From: UBA10324 sp038326325
GTDB lineage: Bacteria > Bacteroidota > Bacteroidia > Chitinophagales > UBA10324
Reading direction: 5' to 3'
Assembly: GCA_038326325.1 (NCBI GenBank)
Contig: JBBQJW010000001.1
Location: 186,001 to 250,000, forward strand
DNA length: 64,000 bases
In this document: positions 27,701 to 35,986 of the stretch, piece after piece
Position numbering within the stretch: position 1 is the stretch's first letter
How the letters are laid out: each line of letters starts with the position of its first letter
Program-made: the position numbers and the translations under genes
The notes under the pieces: model-generated
Seen by the model: only the letters and a program-made list of their open reading frames with translations
The model's database searches: none
Told to the model about the DNA's origin: nothing

Positions 27701-27840
27701 GCTCTTGGCTTCTGAACAAAGTTACTGTTAAAGATTTCCTCTATCGGAAGTTCCTGAGAAAATTCTTTGTCGCGCTCGTGAACAAACTCCGGCGTTTCTT
27801 CCAGTTCAGCGAGACCTTTCCAATATGTTTTATTTTCCAT
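24736..27840 (-). CDS. actB: Alternative complex III subunit ActB (iron-sulphur/molybdopterin-like fusion)
   Basis: 1034 aa. The N-terminus bears a twin-arginine-type motif (ARRDFLKMLGF, near 47), followed by a large molybdopterin-oxidoreductase-like domain that in ACIII has lost the cofactor. The C-terminal ferredoxin domain holds CIGCGACQVAC, CQHCENAPCENVC, CIGTRYCANNC, CSFC and CQSAC, enough for three [4Fe-4S] and one [3Fe-4S] centre. It conducts electrons from ActC to ActA on the periplasmic side. Five TGTWACA words lie within. Confidence 0.95.
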   Translation of the reverse strand: MENKTYWKGLAELEETPEFVHERDKEFSQELPIEEIFNSNFVQKPRARRDFLKMLGFSVTAATVAASCKIPVRQAIPYVIKPEEIVPGLANYYASTYSDGSDYCSILVKTRDGRPIKIEGNSNSSVTRGGTSARAQASILSLYDKARTAFPKKGDQPVEWTAADTDIKTQLGAIKTKGGNIRILSSTILSPSTKNLIAEFGAYYGNTKHVVFEPMSNAGILSANEKSFGKRTIPGYSFDKAKVIVSFGADFLGTWISPIEFTKQYVSNRKVSKEKATMSRHYQFESHVSLTGSNADKRIAIKPSEQSEAVIALYNMIAGFAGKSGVTGGKVSDKANKSLNKAAEEMWANKGASLVVCGSNDANCQTIVNAINDVLGSYGSTIDFDNSLNFSQGFDKDFSDLVSEMEAGSVDALIIYNSNPVYSFSNGKKFGEAIKKVGLSVSFNDRKDETTSLTTYHLPDHHYLESWNDAEPKAGKYSLSQPAINPIFNTRQAQDSLLKWMDSTIDYNNYLKNNWEKNIYPTQTLFSGFQSFWDDKIRFGVYEKATVTPSATSFSGDVNAAASASAPMSAGMELMVYESVSLGNGKYANNPWLLENPDPITKVVWDNVLMVPVPYAKENNLVDGDMVEVNANGVTMELPIVLQPGMANNTFATSVGLGREKVGRAGDGVGKNVYPFVSMIGDTMSYSNSKVTVKPTGNKYELAITQTHGTFEGRNVIQQTTLSEYQKNPKAGNESIEEYEHNNPITLYPQDIHQYNGLRWGMNIDLNSCIGCGACQVACSTENNVPVVGKDEVRRVHEMHWIRIDRYYSFAGEKERVTQESHSNATGLGNQYDNVKDWEDIEVVHQPMLCQHCENAPCENVCPVAATNHSSEGLNQMTYNRCIGTRYCANNCPYKVRRFNWFDYTTADSFPWNTYDKSQGVAMMIDDLTRMVLNPDVTVRSRGVIEKCSFCVQKLQDAKLNAKKQDRPLMDGEARTACQSACPADAIVFGDVNNKETAVSKTREDERNYYVLADLHVKPSIGYMVKVRNNENMA

Positions 27841-27874
27841 CCAGTGTTATTTTACAACTGCGAGTTTCAAAATT

Positions 27875-29125
27875 TTAGTAATGACACTTTTGACATTCAG
27901 TTCCACCTAAATCACCTTCAGTAACCTGAGTAATTTTTCCCGACTTGAGTTCCTCATGCAATTTAGTAAAGAGTGGTTCGTAGTATTTATTCTGTTCGAA
28001 CTGCACACCTGTATTACGGTGACAGTTGATGCACCATCCCATCCCTAAACTAGCGAATTGCTTTACCTCATCCATCGTCTCTATCGGACCGTGACAGGTC
28101 TGACAGGCGACTTGACCAGCTTTCACATGTTGGGCGTGATTGAAATAAACATGGTCTGGAAGATTATGAATTTTAACCCACTTGATTGGTTTATTGTTAT
28201 CATAAGCTTCATAAATTTTAGCAATCTCAGCTGTACCAGTTCTAGGGCCCTCCTTAATTGCCTTGTGGCAATTCATACAAATATTTACTGATGGAATAGA
28301 AGCAGTTTTACTTTTTTCAGCGCCGGCGTGACAATACAAACAGTTAATTTGATTTTGACCTGCATGAATCTTGTGTGAAAATTTTATCGGCTGAATCGGT
28401 TGATAGTTACGACTTCTTCCTAAACCTTGCGTCGCGTCGACCAACCAATATCCTAAAAACATCACTCCTATAAATAGCATCAACGCGATGTTTCCCTTCG
28501 TGAATATTGAATGGAAGAACGGACGCTCTTCGGGAACTCCATCGCCCATTTTTTCAGCGGCATAGTGACGAAGATTATTATTGATGCGGAAAATTAAAAA
28601 GCTGATTCCCATTAATACAATAACAACTACCCAGAGAATTCCAGTGTAGTTGTCTGCACTTTCATCATTCACATCACCTGTAACAGCCCCAGTCGGACCA
28701 GCGGCAACAACAGGTGCTTTATTACTTGCATCATGTATGTATGCAACGATTGATTTGATATCATCATCAGAAAATGAAAGGAACTGAGTCATGCTCGCTT
28801 TTCCGAATTTTTCGAAAACAGCTATAGCATCTGCGTCACCACTTTGGCGGAATGCAACATTGTTGCGTATCCATTTTAATAACCACGCTTCTGATCTTTT
28901 CTGATCCTCATTTTTTAATAACGGACCAACTAACTGCTGATCTTTATCAGGTGTGTTGTGACACGAACGACAGTTGTTTGCAAATAATTTTTGCCCATAA
29001 GCGACACTAACAGCCGCATTTGAATTAAAAATTCCAATAGAAAAAATAAAGGAAAGAAGAAACAGTAATCGTGCAGAAACCCTTGTCAACTCAGTACTCC
29101 GCGAGGGTTTGTTGTAAAATGTCAT
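27875..29125 (-). CDS. actA: Alternative complex III subunit ActA, hexaheme form
   Basis: 416 aa from the ATG at 29125. The frame is open to another ATG at 29167, but the TATTTTTG promoter element lies between the two, favouring the shorter form. There are six CxxCH sites: CRSCH in an N-terminal monoheme domain (about 30-130), a helix near 165-185, then CLYCH, CMNCH, CQTCH, CINCH and CQKCH in the classical pentaheme part. It receives electrons from ActB and passes them to ActE. It is the first gene of the act-cox train. Confidence 0.93.
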   Translation of the reverse strand: MTFYNKPSRSTELTRVSARLLFLLSFIFSIGIFNSNAAVSVAYGQKLFANNCRSCHNTPDKDQQLVGPLLKNEDQKRSEAWLLKWIRNNVAFRQSGDADAIAVFEKFGKASMTQFLSFSDDDIKSIVAYIHDASNKAPVVAAGPTGAVTGDVNDESADNYTGILWVVVIVLMGISFLIFRINNNLRHYAAEKMGDGVPEERPFFHSIFTKGNIALMLFIGVMFLGYWLVDATQGLGRSRNYQPIQPIKFSHKIHAGQNQINCLYCHAGAEKSKTASIPSVNICMNCHKAIKEGPRTGTAEIAKIYEAYDNNKPIKWVKIHNLPDHVYFNHAQHVKAGQVACQTCHGPIETMDEVKQFASLGMGWCINCHRNTGVQFEQNKYYEPLFTKLHEELKSGKITQVTEGDLGGTECQKCHY

Positions 29126-29150
29126 GCGGGCTATTTTTTTTGAATGGTGG

Positions 29151-29158
29151 CAAAAATA
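29151..29158 (-). promoter_or_regulatory. -7 element for the act-cox operon
   Basis: TATTTTTG, followed by CC, on the minus strand (29158-29151), identical to the ispG element over 10 bases. It lies 25 bp before the actA ATG at 29125. No -33 TTG was found at the normal spacing. Confidence 0.5.
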
Positions 29159-29465
29159 TTCAAGCAAATGATGTTTTTACATTGTTGTGACAAAATTTTT
29201 TAACACTGTCATTCGTCATCAACAATTTCGTGCGCAATGTAATCACGAAAAAAAAATTTCAAAGTAAATTTTATTTTGTTCAAGTCATTGATAGATAAAG
29301 GTTCTGTACACTTATGGAACAGAATGAAAAGTTTTAAAAATCAGAATTTTATAATCTAAAATGATTTGAAAATATCTTTCACTTTAGAATAATTCTAAAA
29401 TTGAAAAACGATATTTCAATAATTTGCACGGGCTTTGTCTTTATCCTTGCCTAAGATAAATTTTT
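29159..29465. other. AT-rich divergent intergenic region
   Basis: About 300 bp between the act operon and the lipoprotein gene with no ORF, no RNA gene and no TGTWACA word. It is strongly AT-rich with several A/T runs. A weak plus-strand candidate -7 box TATCCTTG (29442-29449) precedes the ATG at 29466. It presumably carries control sites for the respiratory operon, but none is recognised. Confidence 0.5.
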
Positions 29466-30635
29466 ATGAAAAAAATTTCTTTACTCCTGATTTCAATTAT
29501 TGTCTTTTCTTCCTGCACAAGTATTCAGAAGGAATTGCGAAATGGTGATTATGATTCTGCTTTTGAAAAAGCATTGAAGCGTGTTAAGAATAATGATGGT
29601 AAGGATAAATATGCTGTCTGGTTAGAGTCAGCTTCTGATAAGGCTTACACGCGTGACATGAAGCAGGTTGATTTCTATAAGAAAGAAGGTGAACCCTCGC
29701 ACCTGACTGATATTTATTATCTGCTTTCTGATATACATAACCGTTACACTGCCATAGACCCAGTTTTGCCTTTGCACATAAAAAGCAAAAACCGTGATGC
29801 TATTTTTAAAGATGTAACAGTTGATGAGTTACTTGCCGCAAAAACAAAAGCCGCTGAATATTTATATGCTCACGCTATAAAAATTCTTGCAAGCAATAAT
29901 CGCTTTGATGCGCGTGATGCTTATGGTGAATTGTTGAAAGTGAAAGAATTTTTTCCTGGCTTCAGAGATGTCGACGCGCAGATTCAAAATGCTTTTGAAA
30001 AAGGAATTAGTCATGTAATTTTAAATGTGATAAATGCTTCGAATGCGATTATGCCTGTGGGATTGGAAAAACAATTAACAACTATTGATTTGATTGGTTT
30101 GAACTCGCAATGGGTGAAGTTTGACAGTAAAACAATCGAAGGTGTTACATACGATTATCGCGTGATGGTTCACTTAGTAAAAATTGATGCGGGGCCGGAA
30201 CAGTTAGTAAAAAACAAATACACCGACACCAAAAAAGTGGAAGATGGATGGGATTATGTTCTGGATAGTAAGGGCAATGTGAAGAAGGACAGTTTAGGAA
30301 ATGATATGAAAACAAAAAAATATAAAACCATTGCTTGTGATGTGATTGAAAGTATTCAACAAAAAGAAGGAGTGGTTGGAGCCACCATTGATTTTTATAC
30401 TGCGCAGAATGAACTCATTTACTCCTATCCTATTAGTGGAATTTCTCATTGGCAATTTTTAAGTGCCGTCGCTCTTGGTGACTTAAACGCTTTGTCAGAT
30501 GCAAGCCGAGCTAAACTTTCGCATACAGTACCGGCTCCTTTTGTTCCTGATGAAGAGATAGTGTTACAGGCAGGTGAACAATTGAAACCTTATTTGAAGA
30601 GTGCAATTGAATCAAACAGGAATTTGCTGAAGTAG
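29466..30635 (+). CDS. Uncharacterised lipoprotein
   Basis: 389 aa. Lipobox IIVFSSC with Cys17 after a short hydrophobic signal. Helical repeats follow (ELRNGDYDSAFEKALKRVKN, later KAAEYLYAHAIKILASNNRF), suggesting a TPR-like N-terminal half, then a beta-rich part. No catalytic motif is seen and the family is not recognised with confidence. It stands alone, convergent with the phosphatase-TPR-sulfotransferase gene. Three TGTWACA words lie within. Confidence 0.7.
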   Translation: MKKISLLLISIIVFSSCTSIQKELRNGDYDSAFEKALKRVKNNDGKDKYAVWLESASDKAYTRDMKQVDFYKKEGEPSHLTDIYYLLSDIHNRYTAIDPVLPLHIKSKNRDAIFKDVTVDELLAAKTKAAEYLYAHAIKILASNNRFDARDAYGELLKVKEFFPGFRDVDAQIQNAFEKGISHVILNVINASNAIMPVGLEKQLTTIDLIGLNSQWVKFDSKTIEGVTYDYRVMVHLVKIDAGPEQLVKNKYTDTKKVEDGWDYVLDSKGNVKKDSLGNDMKTKKYKTIACDVIESIQQKEGVVGATIDFYTAQNELIYSYPISGISHWQFLSAVALGDLNALSDASRAKLSHTVPAPFVPDEEIVLQAGEQLKPYLKSAIESNRNLLK

Positions 30636-30730
30636 TTGGTGGATAATGGTTAATGGTTAATTGTTGAGAATTGTCAGTGCTTAGGTGTTTATCTGAAACT
30701 GTTACACTATACTTTGTAAATTTTACTCCC

Positions 30731-33277
30731 TCATTCTGCTTTATTCCGATACAATTTTTCATCAACAGCGCTTACCATTTTTTCTATTTCCAAATCTTCA
30801 TCTAAAAACGCTGTGATAGTTTCGGCAGCTTCAAGCGGATTTGCAATGACATCTTTATAATTCAGCTTCAACACTTCAGCACCCGGAGTTCGTGCTATCC
30901 ATGCATTTGCTTTTTCTAATTGCTTAGTAAATGCTTCTGCTAACGCAATCGGGTATGCATCCTGTTTTACAGAACGATTGTGTCCGAGCATCACCTGTTG
31001 CGACCGTAATACTTCATCCATATCGCGCTGCATGAAAATAATTTTGTAGCTGTAATTATCAGGAAGAAAAGGAAGTAATGGCGCCACCACTTTTACCGCT
31101 TTATCTGTTGCTTCATTCACCCAACTATTATCGCGAAGAGTTGCTTTTACTTTTTCAAATTCCAAATACCCTTTCGGATTATTGTTATCGCTGTTACGGA
31201 TGTTGTCGGTCAGAATTTCCATTCCGCCTTGCTGTAACATCTGCATAACCATGCTTGTGCCGGTGCGTGGCAAACCTGAAACTACTGTAACAGTTCCTTT
31301 AATGTTTTCCATAATAAACTGTTGGTGATATTTTGCTTTTTCTGAATCGTGCAATTGCTCTCTGTAAATTTTCGCTAACCACTGATGTGCCTTGCGGCTT
31401 CCCGGCGCCAAACTCGTAACCATTCCGAAAGCTGTTACAGCATCTTCGTAATGTTTTAAATGATACAACGCTTCACCCAAACAATAATGCGCCTGTGGCA
31501 TTGCATACATCAATCCAATGGCAGCAATTGATTCTTCTGCCGCCTCAGCATATTTTTTTGTACGAAGCAATGCCCGTGCAATTCCTAAATGCGCCGAAGC
31601 ATTATTCACATCAATGTCGAGTGCACGGTTATATGTCGCTTGCGATTTTTCCCACTTGCCTAACCGCTGATATACTCTTCCGAGTTCGTTAAAATAATAT
31701 GGAAGATGTGCAGAGCGCTTTTCCGCTTTTTCCAATAATTCCATTGCCTTTCGCGGCTTGAATTCAGCAATGAATAAACTTGCTTCTAATAAATCAAGCC
31801 GAGCTAATTCAGCAGTTTCGCTTGAGCGCAGTTTATCTATCAGCAACCGACTTTCGGCAATTTTATTTGCTGCCATGTAACACTCATTTAGTGCAAGACC
31901 ATATCGTAGCCGATCAGGATTCTCTTCAACTATTTTTTCAAGAATGATGATTGCGTCCAGATATTTTTTTCGATACATGAGCACACGCGACAAATAAAAC
32001 TGCGACTCGTCGGTAATTTTCTGCATCGCCTTTTCCTTGTCTTCCCCTGGTTTTTCTACATAACCCAATTCAATCAACTGATCCATTGCTGCCTTTGCCG
32101 CCCACGGATCTTCGCGCTCTTCGCCAGGTAACATACCGGCGTTTCCTTCTGTTACACTTTCCCAACTGTCAATTAATTCCGTTTCAACTTTTTTATCGAA
32201 CGACTGATTCAGCACTTTTCCCTGCATATCTCTTCCGACAGGTAAACCAAAAAGTGTGAGCACAGTTGGTGCAATGTCGAGCAGTGTTGCTCCGTAAATG
32301 CGTTCATCTTTTTTTATGTGCGGACCTTTCATGGTGAAAATCCCGAAAGGTGCATGTTCAAACGCAGGACCAGCAGGTTCTTTCGGAATTCTGTTTGGTC
32401 GAAGGTGATCGGAATGAAATCCATGATCGCTGATAATCATCACGGTGGTATCATCACCTGCCAACTGTAACAGTCGTTCGAGCATCATATCATGAAAACG
32501 ATAGGCACCCTGCACAACATCTTTATACAATGCATAAAGATTATCGGGGATATTTTTTCGTTGCGGCGGATGAAACTTCATGAAGCCGTGGCAGAAATGA
32601 TCAATCGCATCGTAATACACTGCCATAAAATCCCACTCGGTATTTTGCATGAGCCATGTTGCTGCTCCATGAACAGAAGAACACTCCGCTAAAATTTTTG
32701 CAACAGAAGAAAGATGCTTGTCCTTTTCCTGATCAACTTTTAACGCATCAGGCACGAACGGAAGAATGTGCGCAAGCGACAACTCGCCCGGATGCACACG
32801 CCATTCACTCAAATGCTCCAACTCTTTCGGATGAATACTTCCATCAGGCATTGGCCATGGTTCACCATATTTTGCTTTTACTTTCTGATAAAAGTTTGAA
32901 ACCATTGCGCCGTTAATCGGCTCGGCAGGATTTGAAGGCCACCATCCCACGACATTTGATTTCAAACCTTTTTGACTGAATATATTCCAAAGCGCTTTCA
33001 CTTTGCGCGAGCGCGATGAAACCGGTCGCACAGTTTGATTCACTGTATCAGGTTCAACAAACCCAAGTATGCCATGTTCATCTGCTGTTTTTCCTGTTGC
33101 AATTGAAGTCCATAAAATTGGTGATAGCGGCGGGTCGAGTGTCGCCATATTTCCCATCACACCTTGCTCTACAAATTTGTTAAGCGTGGGCAACAGTCCT
33201 GCATCAAGCATCGGAGAAATAATTTTCCAATCCGCTGCATCCCAACCAATGAGTAAAACTTTTTTAGCGAGTCGCAT
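30731..33277 (-). CDS. Alkaline phosphatase-fold / TPR / sulfotransferase fusion protein
   Basis: 848 aa in three parts. Residues 1-385: type I phosphodiesterase/alkaline phosphatase superfamily, with Asp13 (LLIGWDAADW), the nucleophile Thr near 57 (WTSIATGK), AIDHFCHG near 225 and SDHGFHSDH near 283, a complete metal set. Residues about 390-650: TPR units (LDAIIILEKIVEENPDRLRY, YFNELGRVYQRLGKWEKSQA). From 665: a PAPS-type P-loop (SGLPRTGTSMVMQMLQQGG) and a later RDMDEVLRSQ segment, as in sulfotransferases. There is no signal peptide, so it is probably cytoplasmic. It lies 3 bp from the 75-aa gene. The substrate is unknown. Nine TGTWACA words lie within. Confidence 0.85.
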   Translation of the reverse strand: MRLAKKVLLIGWDAADWKIISPMLDAGLLPTLNKFVEQGVMGNMATLDPPLSPILWTSIATGKTADEHGILGFVEPDTVNQTVRPVSSRSRKVKALWNIFSQKGLKSNVVGWWPSNPAEPINGAMVSNFYQKVKAKYGEPWPMPDGSIHPKELEHLSEWRVHPGELSLAHILPFVPDALKVDQEKDKHLSSVAKILAECSSVHGAATWLMQNTEWDFMAVYYDAIDHFCHGFMKFHPPQRKNIPDNLYALYKDVVQGAYRFHDMMLERLLQLAGDDTTVMIISDHGFHSDHLRPNRIPKEPAGPAFEHAPFGIFTMKGPHIKKDERIYGATLLDIAPTVLTLFGLPVGRDMQGKVLNQSFDKKVETELIDSWESVTEGNAGMLPGEEREDPWAAKAAMDQLIELGYVEKPGEDKEKAMQKITDESQFYLSRVLMYRKKYLDAIIILEKIVEENPDRLRYGLALNECYMAANKIAESRLLIDKLRSSETAELARLDLLEASLFIAEFKPRKAMELLEKAEKRSAHLPYYFNELGRVYQRLGKWEKSQATYNRALDIDVNNASAHLGIARALLRTKKYAEAAEESIAAIGLMYAMPQAHYCLGEALYHLKHYEDAVTAFGMVTSLAPGSRKAHQWLAKIYREQLHDSEKAKYHQQFIMENIKGTVTVVSGLPRTGTSMVMQMLQQGGMEILTDNIRNSDNNNPKGYLEFEKVKATLRDNSWVNEATDKAVKVVAPLLPFLPDNYSYKIIFMQRDMDEVLRSQQVMLGHNRSVKQDAYPIALAEAFTKQLEKANAWIARTPGAEVLKLNYKDVIANPLEAAETITAFLDEDLEIEKMVSAVDEKLYRNKAE

Positions 33278-33280
33278 CTG

Positions 33281-33508
33281 TTAGTCGGTAGTCGTTAGTC
33301 CTGTGTCCGTAGTTTTTTGATCGACTGATTTATCTGTAACAGTATTGCCAGAACTCTGAATAGATGCCTTAATACTTTCTCTCTTCTGTCTCCACATTTT
33401 TAACCCAACATCACCTAAGGCAAGCAACCCCAACATTCCTTCTTCAGGTATTTCAAATTTTTCGTTACTGAGAAAAATCTGTGGTGTTAAATCTTTTTCT
33501 TCTTCCAT
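33281..33508 (-). CDS. Small uncharacterised protein coupled to the fusion gene
   Basis: 75 aa, acidic N-terminus (MEEEKDLTPQIFLSNEKFE), a short hydrophobic middle (GMLGLLALGDVGLKMW), then a Thr/Ser/Asp-rich tail that looks disordered. The stop is 3 bp before the ATG of the phosphatase-TPR-sulfotransferase gene, which is why I keep it as a real gene. No family is recognised. Confidence 0.55.
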   Translation of the reverse strand: MEEEKDLTPQIFLSNEKFEIPEEGMLGLLALGDVGLKMWRQKRESIKASIQSSGNTVTDKSVDQKTTDTGLTTTD

Positions 33509-33577
33509 GATGAAAATGTGATTATTAAAGTGGAAATATATAAAGCAGGAAGAAATAAAATGAAGAGAAAAAACAAA

Positions 33578-34483
33578 TCACTCCTTCACCCACTGTGGAA
33601 ATTCAGAATATCCTTTTGCTGAAAGCAACTGTAACAGTTGTTGATTGTAGGGTTTAAATAATTGCTCGAGATAAATTTTATCCGCTTCACTCATTTTATT
33701 GGCGCGGGAAGTTTTGTTGAAGCGCTGTTCAATATTTTTCAGGAACTTATTGAGTCGTTTGTTAGTGAGCAATAATTTTTCCTGGTTTTTTCGTGCCCAC
33801 AGAAACAAATTGCGGAACCATCGAAAGCGATAGGTGCCGCCGGTGTTTTCCGGTTTTAAAACTTCATCTGAAATTTTTGCGCCGTCAATTTCTAACCAAG
33901 CACATAATTCATTCATCACTTTGCACGGCGATTGTTTCAGGTGTTCGAAGAAAATGACTTTGATATTTTCCACTGAAAAAACTTCGAACCATTCTGTTAA
34001 GGAAGGAGCGTACAAACTTTCCTGAATGGCGCGTGAGTAATTATCCCAGACTGTTACATCTGATTTTATTTTTTCAGTTACTGTTTTTAAATAATCAGTA
34101 AAAGAAATTTCTTTCGGAATCATTAGGTGATAAAGCGCATGCTGGTACCAACTGTAACAGCGCCCGACAGGATTGCGCAATATGAAAATGATTTTTACTT
34201 CCCCGATGTTTTCGCGAATGGCTTGTGCAATTTTTTTTCCACCAAACAAATAATAGGGAGTTGCATCAAGCCTGTACTTTTCATTCGCACACTCTGTAAA
34301 AAATTTCTCATACTCACTCATTGGCGACAACGGCTTTCCGAATTTCAGAGGCATAAAAAATTGTGTCTCTTTTACATTGGAACCGCACACATCAGGATGA
34401 GCTGCCAGATAACTAAACAACGAGGTTGAACCGCATTTCGAAACACCCGCAACAATCAGATTTGCAATCCTCGTCTGCATCAA
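33578..34483 (-). CDS. Sulfotransferase domain protein
   Basis: 301 aa. The 5'-phosphosulfate loop is at 11-24 (VAGVSKCGSTSLFS) and the 3'-phosphate motif near 98-112 (IIFILRNPVGRCYSWYQ: Arg then Ser). This is the heparan/NodH-like branch that transfers sulfate from PAPS to a sugar hydroxyl. It starts 1 bp after the glycosyltransferase ends and precedes the second sulfotransferase-type fusion, suggesting a sulfated surface glycan (inference). The acceptor is unknown. Confidence 0.85.
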   Translation of the reverse strand: MMQTRIANLIVAGVSKCGSTSLFSYLAAHPDVCGSNVKETQFFMPLKFGKPLSPMSEYEKFFTECANEKYRLDATPYYLFGGKKIAQAIRENIGEVKIIFILRNPVGRCYSWYQHALYHLMIPKEISFTDYLKTVTEKIKSDVTVWDNYSRAIQESLYAPSLTEWFEVFSVENIKVIFFEHLKQSPCKVMNELCAWLEIDGAKISDEVLKPENTGGTYRFRWFRNLFLWARKNQEKLLLTNKRLNKFLKNIEQRFNKTSRANKMSEADKIYLEQLFKPYNQQLLQLLSAKGYSEFPQWVKE

Positions 34484-34484
34484 T

Positions 34485-35654
34485 TTATTTTTTTTGAGCG
34501 GATTGATAGTCGTATAATTTTTCTTTCAATCGCTGCGCCCAGGTATCGTAATTGATTTCGTCTTCATAATGTTTGCGCGATGATTTCACTAACTCAGAAT
34601 ATAATTGCACATTATTATAAACGCGCTGTATCAGTTCAGCATATTCTTTTGCACGCGCTTCAACGGGCAATAAAAAACCGTTCACTCCTTCCTTTACCAC
34701 TGCACTTACTCCCCCCGTATCAGTACTAATGGAAGGCAAACCATAACTGCTCGCCTCGGCGAAAACAATACCATAACACTCTGCGCGAGTCGGCACCAAT
34801 AAAAAATCAGACTGCTCATACAATTCTTCCAACTGTCGTTTTTGCTCAGGAATTTTTTTGCTGAGAAACGGAATGACTGTTACACGCGGATGAAAAACTG
34901 GTTGCTGCGGAACACTTCCGCAAATGGTTAAATGTGCATTCACTCCCATTCGCTCCAACTCTAATAAAATTTGCAAAGCAATTTCTCCACCTTTGCGCTG
35001 CCAATGCACACCAACAAAAAACAAACGACATTCATCTGAGCGTTTTCTTTTTTCAGAAATTTCTCTTGGAGGGATTTCATCCATGTTTGCGCCCCACGGA
35101 ATAATGCTCACTTTTGATTTTTCGGCTCCATAATCATTAACTACAGAATCAGCAGCCCACTGACTTGGAAACGGAAGTAGCGAAGCATTTTGAATTGCTA
35201 ATTTTTCAATTGCATGGCCATGCTTCATTGAAATCGCAAGTATGTTCGAGAACTTCGAGTAATAATTATTCAGCAGTTTCCAGGTGCAGTCGGAAGTATA
35301 AATGATTGGCGTTTTGGTTTTCAGAAAAGCAATTTCTTTTGAAGCCGCCGGAGCATAAATAAAATCAAAATCGTTTCCATTAATTTTTCTTTCCGCCATT
35401 CGCGCATATCGTTTTGAGAGATAAGGTGTGTGGAGGTAACGGAATTTTTTTCGCAGAAATAAAAGTGAAAGGCGATTAATAATTCTTCCGATAAATTCTT
35501 CCCACGGTTTTAATGGTCCTATGAATGTTACATCAAATCCATTTCGCATGAGCGCCTGCCCCATGTAATAATGTGTTCCCGAATACGATTTTTTATCGCG
35601 CGAATCATTACTTGTGAGGAAAGCAATTTTTAATTTTTTCTTTTCGTCCATCAA
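34485..35654 (-). CDS. GT4-family glycosyltransferase
   Basis: 389 aa GT-B enzyme. The nucleotide-sugar block in the C-terminal domain contains the E-x7-E motif ECYGIVFAE followed by ASSYGLPSISTDTGG. Retaining glycosyltransferases of this group build surface polysaccharides at the cytoplasmic face. It starts the minus-strand train GT4-sulfotransferase-75 aa-fusion. The strong atpC terminator lies immediately upstream, so it needs its own promoter, which I could not identify. Confidence 0.87.
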   Translation of the reverse strand: MMDEKKKLKIAFLTSNDSRDKKSYSGTHYYMGQALMRNGFDVTFIGPLKPWEEFIGRIINRLSLLFLRKKFRYLHTPYLSKRYARMAERKINGNDFDFIYAPAASKEIAFLKTKTPIIYTSDCTWKLLNNYYSKFSNILAISMKHGHAIEKLAIQNASLLPFPSQWAADSVVNDYGAEKSKVSIIPWGANMDEIPPREISEKRKRSDECRLFFVGVHWQRKGGEIALQILLELERMGVNAHLTICGSVPQQPVFHPRVTVIPFLSKKIPEQKRQLEELYEQSDFLLVPTRAECYGIVFAEASSYGLPSISTDTGGVSAVVKEGVNGFLLPVEARAKEYAELIQRVYNNVQLYSELVKSSRKHYEDEINYDTWAQRLKEKLYDYQSAQKK

Positions 35655-35685
35655 ATTTCAGGAATGCGGCGAATGTAAAAAACAA

Positions 35686-35717
35686 AACGGGCGCTCTCAG
35701 ATTTGAGAGCGCCCGTT
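35686..35717 (-). terminator. Intrinsic terminator after atpC
   Basis: Perfect 14-bp GC-rich stem (35686-35699 with 35704-35717), 4-nt loop, followed on the minus strand by a T-rich run. It ends the atpDC transcript before the glycosyltransferase gene. Confidence 0.85.
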
Positions 35718-35736
35718 CATAAATTATTTTCAAAAA

Positions 35737-35982
35737 TTATTTCTGAATTCCTTCAATCAGTATCGTCACTTTATTATCAACCACTTCAACAAATCCCCCC
35801 TTTGCATTAAAGTTCGTAGTTGTTTTATCGTGGTCAACTTTTATGTTTCCTTCTTTCAAACTGCTGATTAAAGGAGCATGATGATTCAATACCTGAAAAC
35901 TTCCATCAGTTCCCTGCATTTGAACCGCAGTTGCTTCGCCGGAAAAAATTTTTTGTTCGGGGGTTAAAATCTCTAAGTGCAT
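35737..35982 (-). CDS. atpC: F1Fo ATP synthase epsilon subunit, short form
   Basis: 81 aa, only the N-terminal beta-sandwich (LEILTPEQKIFSGEATAVQM ... HHAPLISSLKEG ... GGFVEVVDNKVTILIEG). The C-terminal two-helix inhibitory domain of E. coli epsilon (about 50 residues) is absent, as is usual in Bacteroidota. It therefore cannot clamp the rotor in the extended state (inference). It is separated from atpD by the inserted four-helix-bundle gene. Confidence 0.93.
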   Translation of the reverse strand: MHLEILTPEQKIFSGEATAVQMQGTDGSFQVLNHHAPLISSLKEGNIKVDHDKTTTNFNAKGGFVEVVDNKVTILIEGIQK

Positions 35983-35986
35983 GTAG

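Noticed and set aside
30511..30765. 84-aa minus-strand frame across the gap between the lipoprotein and the fusion gene
   Set aside because: It runs through the repetitive TTAATGGTTAA intergenic words and the ends of two real genes; peptide of the STDNSQQLTINHYPP type is a known intergenic artefact.
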